A stretch of DNA of 7,814 nucleotides, taken from NCBI GenBank assembly GCA_016212735.1, contig JACRDZ010000262.1, forward strand, positions 1 through 7,814, read 5' to 3'. Under the pieces are notes generated by a model that searched no databases, was not told where the DNA came from, and saw nothing but the letters and a program-made list of their open reading frames with translations. Of this stretch, positions 1-6,024 are shown piece by piece. Position 1 is the first letter of the stretch, and every line of letters starts with the position of its first letter. The position numbers were made by a program, and so were the translations under genes. The stretch is from Candidatus Firestoneibacteriota bacterium (GTDB taxonomy: Bacteria > JACRDZ01).

Positions 1-1
1 A

Positions 2-139
2 GCTTATTATTATATATTTCTATTTTCAAAAGAATGGTTAGAAAAAGAAAAATCAATTAAATTTAATAATGATGCTCAAGATCATCAATTAGTAGCTGAT
101 ATAATATTAAGAATAACATTAGGGATATATTTCATATGA
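2..139 (+). CDS. Possible C-terminal fragment of an unidentified protein (cut by window edge)
   Basis: The second frame is open from the window edge to a TGA at 137-139 and gives 45 residues. It has an aromatic, hydrophobic start (YYYIFLFS), a charged middle (KEWLEKEKS) and a hydrophobic end (IILRITLGIYFI). I do not recognise a family. An open frame of this length can arise by chance in AT-rich DNA, and it overlaps the end of a minus-strand open frame at 119-274. If it is real, it is the tail of a gene that starts outside the window. No terminator-like hairpin follows it before the cstA-family gene. Confidence 0.2.
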   Translation, partial: AYYYIFLFSKEWLEKEKSIKFNNDAQDHQLVADIILRITLGIYFI

Positions 140-274
140 ATTGCTTTGTAACTGCCTTTTATCCGTAGTATCAAAAGGTATTAAATCCTTTAATTTATTA
201 ATATTTTGAAATTCTTGAACTAATTGTTTCCAATTATTTTTGGTCTGGGCTAACAGATTAACCAAAATTACATT
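119..274 (-). pseudogene. Possible gene remnant: 51-codon open frame without a clear start
   Basis: On the minus strand a frame is open between stop codons for 51 codons and ends with TAA at 119-121. The translation includes KNNWKQLVQEFQNINKLKDL and then IPFDTTDKRQLQSN, which looks more protein-like (an amphipathic helix followed by a polar tail) than random AT-rich sequence. It has no ATG and no ribosome binding site, and its 5' end is a stop codon just upstream of the cstA-family ribosome binding site. It could be the decayed tail of a gene displaced by rearrangement. No family is recognised, and it may equally be noncoding leader sequence of the transporter gene. Confidence 0.15.
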
Positions 275-290
275 TTAACAGGAGATCTGC

Positions 291-1970
291 ATGAATTCAG
301 TAATTATACTTATTCTTGGAATAATTGTTTATTATCTGGGCATAAAAGTATATGCTCAATACATTGATGAAAAAATAATCAAATCTGATCCAAAACGTGC
401 TACTCCGGCTCGAATGTATGCAGATGGAGTAGACTTTATGCCGACTCCAAAAAATATTCTTTTCGGGTATCAGTTTAAATCGATTGCAGGTGCAGCTCCA
501 ATATTAGGGCCGATTATTGCAATAAAATGGGGTTGGTTGCCCGGACTCGTCTGGATTCTTCTGGGTACCTTATTTATTGGATGGGTACAGGATTATACAA
601 GTGCTGTAGTATCAATACGCAATGACGGCAAAACATTTGGAAGTATCAGTTACTCTCTTATTTCTCCAAGAGCGAGAACAATTCTTCTGTTTTTTATATA
701 TCTTTATTTATTATTGATTGCTGCAGCATTTACTGATATTGTTGCAAAATTCATGTCAAATAATCCATCACTGCCATTATCTATTATTGTATTAGCATTA
801 GACGGAATGCTTGTTGGTTTTATGATTTATCGCAGTCAGTTCAATTTAGTAGTTGTTACTATAATTGGACTCGGTCTGTTTTATGGCGCAATGATTCTTG
901 GCAATTTTATTCCTATAAATTTTTCTGATCCATCTTTCAATCTGATTTTTTGGGCAATTTTTGCTCTGGCATTTTCTTTCCTTGGTTCAATTCTGCCAAT
1001 ATGGAGTTTTGTTCAACCAATAAATTATCTCGGATTTTTTATAATTTTTATAGGAATGATTGGTATAATTTTTGGTATAGTAGTTGGACATCCAAATTTA
1101 TCTGCTCCAGCTATAACTGGCTTTACTGTTGATAATCTGCCTCTGTGGCCAATGTTATTTGTTACTATCGCATGCGGCGCAACATCCGGCTGGCATAGTA
1201 TAGTGTCTTCAACAGGTACTTCACGGCAATTAGAAAAAGAAACTGATACAAGACCTGTGGCAGGAGGAGCAATGTTTTTAGAAATGATTCTTGCGCTTCT
1301 TGCACTTATAATTGTCAGTATTAATACAACTAAAGTTCCGCCGCCTGTTTTGTTTGGTAATGGTATGGGTGATATTTTGCATTATCTGGGTTTACCTGTT
1401 GAATGGGGAAAAGCATATGGTCCTGTCATGATTGTTATTCTTGCTATTACAATATTACATCTTGTTATAAGATTTATGCGCATAGCAACCAATGAATTGG
1501 CAGGTAAAGCTTTTCCTCTGCTAAAAAATCAAATAGCAGGAACAATGTTTGCTCTTATTTTAACATTTATTTTAGTTTATACTGGTACTTTCAACTATAT
1601 CTGGGTATTGTTTGGTTCAGCAAATCAGTTAATGGCAAGTCTCGCACTTCTTATATGCAGTATCTGGCTTGTGTCTCAGAAAAAACCGTCTTATTTTACT
1701 TTTTATCCAATGATTTTCATGTATGTTACCACTATGGTTGCTCTTATTATTACAGATTATCAGCTTCTAAAGCAAGCTATAAATAGAATCGATCTGGCAG
1801 GTAAACCTTTAGCTCTAAATTCAATTTTAGGAAATTGGTTCGCAGGTATAATAGGTATTACACTTTTTATTTCAGCAGTTATCCTGGCATATGATGGAAT
1901 AAAGGCATTTATAAGGTATAGAAAAGAATTATTTATTAAAATAGAGGAGAAACCAAATGTGTCTCTATAG
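291..1970 (+). CDS. cstA: CstA-family carbon starvation protein (peptide/pyruvate transporter)
   Basis: This is an integral inner-membrane permease of 559 residues with about 13-14 hydrophobic segments spread over its whole length. Family hallmarks are visible: [18 protein letters not shown] (about residues 46-63) followed by the [14 protein letters not shown] segment and WVQDY near 97; [11 protein letters not shown] near 300 followed by [17 protein letters not shown]; and [16 protein letters not shown] near 440. E. coli CstA and BtsT are about 700 residues and import peptides or pyruvate by proton symport. This protein belongs to the shorter form common in anaerobes and archaea, so the substrate class is inferred and not proven. 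The ATG is preceded by AGGAGA at 280-285, five bases away. I see no convincing promoter in the upstream 150 bases. The 3' end overlaps the truncated dgt gene by 14 bases. Confidence 0.93.
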   Translation: MNSVIILILGIIVYYLGIKVYAQYIDEKIIKSDPKRATPARMYADGVDFMPTPKNILFGYQFKSIAGAAPILGPIIAIKWGWLPGLVWILLGTLFIGWVQDYTSAVVSIRNDGKTFGSISYSLISPRARTILLFFIYLYLLLIAAAFTDIVAKFMSNNPSLPLSIIVLALDGMLVGFMIYRSQFNLVVVTIIGLGLFYGAMILGNFIPINFSDPSFNLIFWAIFALAFSFLGSILPIWSFVQPINYLGFFIIFIGMIGIIFGIVVGHPNLSAPAITGFTVDNLPLWPMLFVTIACGATSGWHSIVSSTGTSRQLEKETDTRPVAGGAMFLEMILALLALIIVSINTTKVPPPVLFGNGMGDILHYLGLPVEWGKAYGPVMIVILAITILHLVIRFMRIATNELAGKAFPLLKNQIAGTMFALILTFILVYTGTFNYIWVLFGSANQLMASLALLICSIWLVSQKKPSYFTFYPMIFMYVTTMVALIITDYQLLKQAINRIDLAGKPLALNSILGNWFAGIIGITLFISAVILAYDGIKAFIRYRKELFIKIEEKPNVSL

Positions 1971-2376
1971 AACGAGTCGTGAGGCTTGGGAATGGGCTAC
2001 TCTTGCACCTTATGCAACAAAATCAGATGACAGAAGGTTTTCCTGGAGGTATACAGATAATATAAAACTAAAAGATATTTATACAAGGTTTCCCTCAGAA
2101 AAAACTAATGATCCTATTGACCAAAGTGGCTCAAAAAGCAGGTATAAAACTGCTTTTCAAATTGACAAAGAAAGAATTATAGAGTCTCAAGCTTTTAGAC
2201 GGCTTGAGTATAAAACGCAGATTTTTGTTTCGCATGAAGGAGACCATTTTAGAACTAGATTGACTCATACACTAGAAGTAGCTGCAATATCTCGGGCTGT
2301 TGCAAATGCATTAAGGCTTAATGAAGATTTATGTGAAGCTATTTCCCTGGCTCATGATTTAGGACATACACTCTAA
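1957..2376 (+). pseudogene. dgt: dGTPase (HD-domain dNTP triphosphohydrolase), truncated after the HD motif
   Basis: The 139 residues match the N-terminal part of the Dgt-like family, which cleaves dGTP to deoxyguanosine and triphosphate. Recognisable parts are TLAPYATKS near the start, [31 protein letters not shown] with the first metal-ligand His (H104), [18 protein letters not shown] with the HD pair H133/D134. Family members normally continue as GHTPFGHAGE and total roughly 330-400 residues. Here the frame reads GHTL and stops, so the last metal-ligand Asp and the whole C-terminal half are missing. The following DNA does not resume the family in another frame, which points to deletion or insertion and not a point frameshift. 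GAGGAG at 1944-1949 precedes the ATG by 7 bases, and the 14-base overlap with cstA implies that the intact ancestor was translationally coupled to the transporter. The product is probably inactive. Confidence 0.85.
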
Positions 2377-2418
2377 ATTGTATTTCGAATAGGCTCTTAA
2401 TATCAAAAAAAATATTTA

Positions 2419-2447
2419 TTTACAAACCTCCCTCTTCCTACTATAAT
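2419..2447 (+). promoter_or_regulatory. Near-consensus sigma70-type promoter of the nucleotidyltransferase module
   Basis: TTTACA at 2419-2424 and a perfect TATAAT at 2442-2447 are separated by the ideal 17 bases. The expected transcription start, near 2454, leaves a leader of only about 16 bases containing the ribosome binding site GGAG (2457-2460) before the ATG at 2470. The promoter starts about 43 bases after the dgt stop, so the downstream module is independent of cstA transcription. An 8-bp inverted repeat, TTTCGAAT at 2383-2390 and ATTCGAAA at 2461-2468, brackets it and could be an operator. Confidence 0.7.
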
Positions 2448-2469
2448 AATTATTTCGGAGATTCGAAAA

Positions 2470-2961
2470 ATGCTTGATTATTTAGGAATTTTTCAGAAAT
2501 TTAATAAAAATGATATAAAATATGCTGTAGTCGGGGGATTAGCAGTGAACTTATATGGTATTCCTCGGATGACATACGATATTGATTTAATTCTTTATTT
2601 GGGGAATGAAAATCTTTGCAATTTTTTAAGCATTATGCAAAAATGGGGATTCAAACCAAAAATTCCTGTTGATATTTTGGATTTTGCTAATTCTGATAAA
2701 AGAAAAGATTGGATTGTCAATAAAAACATGAAAGCTTTCAACCTGGTAAACCCAGATTGGGCTATTTCAGAAATAGATATTATTATTGATACTCCCATAG
2801 ACTATCAAAAAGCTGTAAAAAATTTAAAATATGTAACGATACGCGATGTTTCTATTCCACTTATTTCCATATATGATCTTATTATTATGAAACAAAGCTC
2901 TAATCGGTTGCAAGATAGGGAAGATATAAAGCTTTTAAGAAAGGTTATTAATGAAAAATAA
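2470..2961 (+). CDS. AbiEii/MNT-like nucleotidyltransferase-fold protein
   Basis: This 163-residue protein has the minimal nucleotidyltransferase signature: VVGGLAVNLYG with the GG pair at residues 22-23, then YDIDLIL with the two metal-binding aspartates D37 and D39, and a later acidic strand SEIDIIID (D103, D107) that can supply the third carboxylate. The C-terminal part, ISIYDLIIMKQSSNRLQDRE followed by DIKLL, is the usual ending of AbiEii-like or DUF6036-like stand-alone enzymes. Such proteins transfer nucleotides to tRNA or to partner proteins in several toxin-antitoxin and abortive-infection systems; the target here is unknown. All catalytic positions appear intact. The gene has its own strong promoter, GGAG at 2457-2460 as ribosome binding site, and an 11-base overlap with the next small gene, which suggests a co-translated pair. 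Confidence 0.8.
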   Translation: MLDYLGIFQKFNKNDIKYAVVGGLAVNLYGIPRMTYDIDLILYLGNENLCNFLSIMQKWGFKPKIPVDILDFANSDKRKDWIVNKNMKAFNLVNPDWAISEIDIIIDTPIDYQKAVKNLKYVTIRDVSIPLISIYDLIIMKQSSNRLQDREDIKLLRKVINEK

Positions 2962-3127
2962 AATTACTGGATTCAGTTATCATATTAGTATTGAGAAAAT
3001 ACGCGAATACAAGAAAATGCCATTGGAAAATCGACTTATTTGGCTCTATCAGGCTAATTTATTGCGTCTTCATTATCCTGAAGATATTATTCGTGTACAG
3101 GACAAATTTCGGAGTGGAGAAATTTAG
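2951..3127 (+). CDS. Small 58-aa partner of the nucleotidyltransferase, function unknown
   Basis: A 58-codon frame starts at the ATG at 2951-2953, inside the end of the nucleotidyltransferase gene, and runs to TAG at 3125-3127. GAAAGG at 2939-2944 lies six bases before the ATG. The product is basic and helical, with a Lys/Arg-rich first helix (SIEKIREYKKMPLENRLIWL), a WLYQANLLR segment near residue 31 and the ending DKFRSGEI. The pattern of a short helical ORF with ENRLIWLYQ and a GEI ending next to a stand-alone nucleotidyltransferase looks familiar from other anaerobe genomes, but I cannot name a family. The 11-base overlap with an independently promoted enzyme is the organisation of a toxin-antitoxin pair, so an antitoxin or specificity role is a reasonable inference. 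It carries no recognisable DNA-binding motif. Confidence 0.65.
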   Translation: MKNKITGFSYHISIEKIREYKKMPLENRLIWLYQANLLRLHYPEDIIRVQDKFRSGEI

Positions 3128-3149
3128 AATATTATAAAGAGGAGTTATT

Positions 3150-3434
3150 ATGTCAGATAAAGAAGAGAAAAAGGAAAAACCAAAATTCAATTTTAAAAAG
3201 AATATTAAAGAATTTATTTACGGTATGGCATCACATGATACAGCGCGGTTTGCTCTTAAAACTCGCGGCAGTATGGAGCACCTTTTTATACTTATTACAA
3301 TGGGTGACATGCTTGGAATTCCAATCCTACCGCCATATTATTCTCTAAAACTCCTTCCCTATGTTGTCCCTCAAATAGCAACATGGAAGAGAAGGATGCT
3401 GAGGGAAAAAGATTTTACAGATACATTGGCGTAA
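3150..3434 (+). CDS. Conserved-looking 94-aa protein of unknown function
   Basis: The start is supported by AGAGGAG at 3138-3144, five bases before the ATG, and the gene begins 22 bases after the 58-aa ORF. The first 20 residues are very rich in Lys and Glu. They are followed by FIYGMASHDTARFALKTRG (22-40), a hydrophobic segment MEHLFILITMGDMLGIPILPP (42-62), a YYSLKLLPYVVPQIATW stretch (63-79) and a basic end, KRRMLREKDFTD. The dense run of specific residues (HD, MGDM, IPILPPYYS, WKRR) indicates a constrained family and not a random frame, but I cannot assign a function. The prolines inside the hydrophobic part suggest a re-entrant or peripheral membrane association more than a simple spanning helix. 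It could be read through from the upstream promoter; I see no promoter of its own. Confidence 0.7.
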   Translation: MSDKEEKKEKPKFNFKKNIKEFIYGMASHDTARFALKTRGSMEHLFILITMGDMLGIPILPPYYSLKLLPYVVPQIATWKRRMLREKDFTDTLA

Positions 3435-3491
3435 AGTACTCAAGTTGACTGACTTTTTAGCCATAAATTTTCTAATTGAGTATGTTATATA

Positions 3492-4598
3492 TTATTGAAA
3501 TTCTTCAATAACAATATTTATATTTTCAAGTGTTTCTCCATTTTTCAGCTTAACAAGATGATCCTGTGTCCCATTATAACTGCCAACCAGGTCGCCTGGT
3601 TCAAGAGGGCCGCCAAAAGTATTTCTTGCACCTATATAATAAATTCCGCCTTCTTTTAAAAATATTTCATATTTCCCATCTTTTTGTGTAGCCAGTGAGC
3701 GTGATAGCGGTTTCCCGACCATCTGATAATCTTTATACACAAAAGCATAAATATTTTTTATTTTTTCACCTTTTTTATTTGTAATAAAACCTTTTATAAC
3801 TGTTGTTAAATTTTTATTAGATGCAATATCCCCTTTTTTAATATCATTAAGTTTTTGTGAATCAATTTTTTTAAGATACAGTTCCCCTGCATCAAAATAT
3901 TCATTTTTAATCACATTAATAGGATTCTTTTCGTAAATAGAGTTAAAATCTCCTTCATCAAGCGGTCCCAGTTTGGAGCCTGATTTTCTTTTTCTTGCAA
4001 CAAGGAAATATGTCCCTGGTAAAAGATTTATTTTAAAGCTGCCATCATCTTTTACAGGTTTTGTAAGATAATATGATGGGCCGCGTAGCTGTGAATCGTC
4101 ATTATTATATATGTAAACAAAAACGTCATCAATTTTTTTATCATCAATAATAACTTTGCCTTTTATTCCGCTTCCTTCAGGAATTTTATCTCTCTCTTCT
4201 CTTATTTCATTAAGTTCTATTTGTCCAATTTCGGTAAATTGGTTTTCTTTTACTATAATCGGATTATTAAAATAGGATGCATCAAAATCCCCTGTGCGCA
4301 AAGGCCCTACTTTAGCATAATTCCATCGTTTGCGGGCAACAAGATAATATTTGCCGGGTTTTACATAAATAGTAAATGTCCCGGGAGTTCCTGTAGCTTC
4401 AGAAACCTGGGTAAATTCCTGGCGGAAATTAGTATTTTCTGTGGGATATACATAAGCATAAGCCCAATTAACACCTATTCCCTGATAAACAACAGTCCCT
4501 ATAATTCCAGATTTTCCTTTTTCTTGTGTCTTTTTTCCCTGTTTTGAGCAGGAAAATAATATTAAACTTAAAACAAATAACAAAAAAGTTTTTTTCAT
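3492..4598 (-). CDS. Lipoprotein with three carboxypeptidase-regulatory-like repeat domains
   Basis: The 368-residue product starts with a lipoprotein signal peptide (MKKTFLLFVLSLILFSC): two lysines, a hydrophobic core and an LFSC lipobox, so Cys17 is the predicted lipidated residue. After a short Lys-rich linker it has three homologous domains, roughly 30-130, 143-243 and 264-366. Each opens with a G-x-V/I strand, continues with Y-Y/F-V-Y, has a G-x-F/Y-x-I turn and then P/E-G-x-Y-Y/F, and closes with GPL-x-x-GD-F/L (GPLRTGDF at 98, GPLDEGDF at 211, GPLEPGDL at 330). Domains 1 and 2 also share LVARKR (86-91 and 199-204). Such transthyretin-like or CarboxypepD_reg-like beta sandwiches act in binding or adhesion outside the cytoplasm; the ligand here is unknown. 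TCCTTT at 4605-4610 (AAAGGA on the coding strand) is the ribosome binding site. The gene is divergent from the propeller lipoprotein gene. Confidence 0.85.
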   Translation of the reverse strand: MKKTFLLFVLSLILFSCSKQGKKTQEKGKSGIIGTVVYQGIGVNWAYAYVYPTENTNFRQEFTQVSEATGTPGTFTIYVKPGKYYLVARKRWNYAKVGPLRTGDFDASYFNNPIIVKENQFTEIGQIELNEIREERDKIPEGSGIKGKVIIDDKKIDDVFVYIYNNDDSQLRGPSYYLTKPVKDDGSFKINLLPGTYFLVARKRKSGSKLGPLDEGDFNSIYEKNPINVIKNEYFDAGELYLKKIDSQKLNDIKKGDIASNKNLTTVIKGFITNKKGEKIKNIYAFVYKDYQMVGKPLSRSLATQKDGKYEIFLKEGGIYYIGARNTFGGPLEPGDLVGSYNGTQDHLVKLKNGETLENINIVIEEFQ

Positions 4599-4627
4599 CT
4601 TAAATCCTTTTTAGTATAGGAATTTCC

Positions 4628-4656
4628 TTGACATCTATATTATAGCACCATATATT
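4628..4656 (+). promoter_or_regulatory. Consensus-type promoter for the propeller lipoprotein operon
   Basis: A perfect TTGACA at 4628-4633 and TATATT at 4651-4656 (five of six positions) are separated by exactly 17 bases. Transcription would start near 4663, giving a leader of about 59 bases to the ATG at 4722. It overlaps the minus-strand promoter, so the two RNA polymerase sites should exclude each other or share a regulator. The downstream genes at 4722, 6025 and 7179 could all be read from here. Confidence 0.6.
4639..4647 (-). promoter_or_regulatory. Extended -10 promoter for the repeat-domain lipoprotein
   Basis: Read on the minus strand this is TGCTATAAT, an extended -10 element (TGn plus a perfect TATAAT). 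No good -35 is present at 17 bases (ATAATT), which is typical of extended -10 promoters. The predicted start near 4632 gives a leader of about 34 bases to the ATG at 4598. It lies between the -35 and -10 of the plus-strand promoter. Confidence 0.5.
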
Positions 4657-4721
4657 TATTTAATTATTGCAATTAAAGTTTCGATTTGAATAATTATATA
4701 TTATACTACAGAGGAATAATA

Positions 4722-6011
4722 ATGAAAAAACTTTTTAGGGCTTGCGAAAAAATAAATTGGGCAAATTATCGCGCAGGATTTTTGTCGGAGTTCAAGGCGC
4801 ATCCGCAGGTGCATAGCAGAATTGAGCTATGCAGCAAGGATGCAACTCAGAAATCCGGCAAAAAGACAAGTGAGAATGTCCAAGTTATTTTTTCGCAAGC
4901 CCTAAATATATTTATTATTTTTGTGTTTTATTCTTGCATCTTTAGCTGTACAACTAAAGTACAAGTGCGTTCAAAAGATGTTTCTCCTAAAGACTGGCCA
5001 AATTTTCATTATGATATTTATCGTTCAGGATTCTATGGTGAAGCTCCGAAAAATTCCTTAAAAGTATTATGGAAGATAGAATTAGGCGGTCCAATAGAAT
5101 CAACCCCTGCTTATGCAAAAGATGTTTTATATGTTGGATGCAGGGATAATTATTTTTATGCAATTAATGCATCAAACGGTAATATTATATGGAAGTTTAA
5201 AACAGATTCATGGATAGATTCTTCTCCATGTGTTTTTAATGATATTGTTTATTTTGGCTCCTTAGATAAAACTTTTTATGCAGTAGATGCTGTAGAAGGG
5301 AATCAAATATGGAAATTTTCAACATGGCAGCCCATTCGCTCGTCACCTGTTATTAATGGAGATTTTATTTATTTTGGAGGATTTGATAATTATATCTATG
5401 CATTAAATGCACAAAAGGGCGATGTTATTTGGAAATACAGAACCAATGCAAGTATATTTTATGCTTCTCCTATAACTGATGAAAATAATGTATATTTTGG
5501 CGGATGGGATTCTAATTTTTATGCATTTGACAAAAAAAACGGTCAAATGAAATGGAAATTCAGAACAGAAGGAAATATTGAATCATATCCTGCAGTTCTA
5601 AATGGTAAAGTTTATATAGGTTCATGGGATAAATATTTTTATGCTTTAGATACGAACACAGGGAAATTGATCTGGAAATTTAAAACTTATGGAAATATAT
5701 GTGGAGCAGGAGCTATTTATAAAGATAAATTATATTTTGGTTCATGGGATAATTTTATATATTCTTTAAATACAGAGACAGGTGAGTTAATCTGGAGGTA
5801 TCGTACAGGTGGACGTATTCTTTCTTCTCCTTCTGTTGGTAAAGATAAAGTATATGTTACTTCCCTTGACCAGAATTTATATGTTTTCCATTCTGATTCA
5901 GGAGAATTAATTTCAAAATTTCCAACTGAAGGAGCTCCTGGAAGTCCAATAGTAGTTAATGGGAAAATATATTTTGGATCGAATCATGGTGTGTTATATG
6001 CACTGGAGTAG
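4722..6011 (+). CDS. PQQ/BamB-like beta-propeller lipoprotein with a palindromic element in its signal peptide
   Basis: The ATG at 4722 is chosen because AGAGGA (4710-4715) precedes it by six bases; a TTG at 4686 is in frame but has no such site. The product has 429 residues. Residues 1-5 (MKKLF) and 62-76 (NIFIIFVFYSCIFSC, predicted lipid Cys76) are the two halves of a lipoprotein signal peptide, separated by 56 residues encoded by a palindromic repeat. DWPNFHYDIYRSGF (91-104) is the usual entry motif of PQQ-type propellers. Eight repeats of about 40 residues follow from 115 to the end, each of the form WKF-x-T, S-x-P, VYFGS-x-D, YALN-x-x-x-G-x-x-I-W. The fold resembles BamB and the quinoprotein propellers; no PQQ ligand or enzyme domain is evident, so a scaffold or binding role is inferred. 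If the 56-residue extension blocks export, the gene is functionally broken despite being open. Confidence 0.85.
   Translation: MKKLFRACEKINWANYRAGFLSEFKAHPQVHSRIELCSKDATQKSGKKTSENVQVIFSQALNIFIIFVFYSCIFSCTTKVQVRSKDVSPKDWPNFHYDIYRSGFYGEAPKNSLKVLWKIELGGPIESTPAYAKDVLYVGCRDNYFYAINASNGNIIWKFKTDSWIDSSPCVFNDIVYFGSLDKTFYAVDAVEGNQIWKFSTWQPIRSSPVINGDFIYFGGFDNYIYALNAQKGDVIWKYRTNASIFYASPITDENNVYFGGWDSNFYAFDKKNGQMKWKFRTEGNIESYPAVLNGKVYIGSWDKYFYALDTNTGKLIWKFKTYGNICGAGAIYKDKLYFGSWDNFIYSLNTETGELIWRYRTGGRILSSPSVGKDKVYVTSLDQNLYVFHSDSGELISKFPTEGAPGSPIVVNGKIYFGSNHGVLYALE
4734..4906. mobile_element. Palindromic repeat element inserted in frame in a coding sequence
   Basis: The left end at 4734-4755 begins TTTAGGGCTTGCG and the right end at 4885-4906 is its perfect 22-bp reverse complement. 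Inside, further complementary pairs are nested: TTGG/CCAA (4757-4760 with 4880-4883), TTTTTGTCGG with CCGGCAAAAA (4779-4788 and 4855-4864, one G-T pair), GAGTT with AACTC (4788-4792 and 4844-4848), GCATCC with GGATGC (4799-4804 and 4838-4843). The tip is GCATAGC, 8-base loop, GCTATGC (4811-4832). The whole forms one long hairpin centred near 4821. It carries no transposase, so it would be non-autonomous (MITE-like or RPE-like). TA flanks both GGG/CCC ends, but those bases are part of the palindrome, so a target duplication cannot be distinguished. The interior is richer in G and C than its flanks. Confidence 0.85.
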
Positions 6012-6024
6012 GGCAGGGGTATAT

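Noticed and set aside
206..268. Possible promoters upstream of the transporter gene (TTGAAA, TTGAAC or TTGGTC with AT-rich partners)
   Set aside because: None has an acceptable -10 at 16-18 bases, so a call would be guesswork in AT-rich DNA.
950..1132. 60-codon plus-strand frame within the transporter gene
   Set aside because: It lies wholly inside the well-supported cstA frame, and its composition (many Trp, Phe, Cys, Asn) is that of a shifted hydrophobic gene.
2377..2418. Continuation of dgt in another frame by a simple frameshift
   Set aside because: None of the frames after the stop yields the expected PFGHAGE continuation.
2595..2798. 67-codon minus-strand frame
   Set aside because: It is antisense to the catalytic part of the nucleotidyltransferase gene, with no ribosome binding site or family pattern.
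3437..3482. Possible terminator: TACTCAA (3437-3443) and TTGAGTA (3476-3482) between convergent genes
   Set aside because: The arms are only 7 bp around a 32-base loop with no T-run, so it is too weak to call a terminator.
4221..4547. 108-codon plus-strand frame
   Set aside because: It is antisense to the first domain and signal peptide of the repeat-domain lipoprotein; its Ser, Cys, Ile and Phe richness reflects the complementary strand.
4686..4721. TTG at 4686 as a start for the propeller lipoprotein, adding 12 residues
   Set aside because: No ribosome binding site precedes it, while the ATG at 4722 has AGAGGA at the right distance and begins with the MKK of a signal peptide.
5959..6024. 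ATG at 5959 as a start for the DUF362 protein
   Set aside because: It lies within the last blade of the propeller gene and adds residues unlike the family; the ATG at 6025 has its own AGGGG site and begins right before the first family strand.
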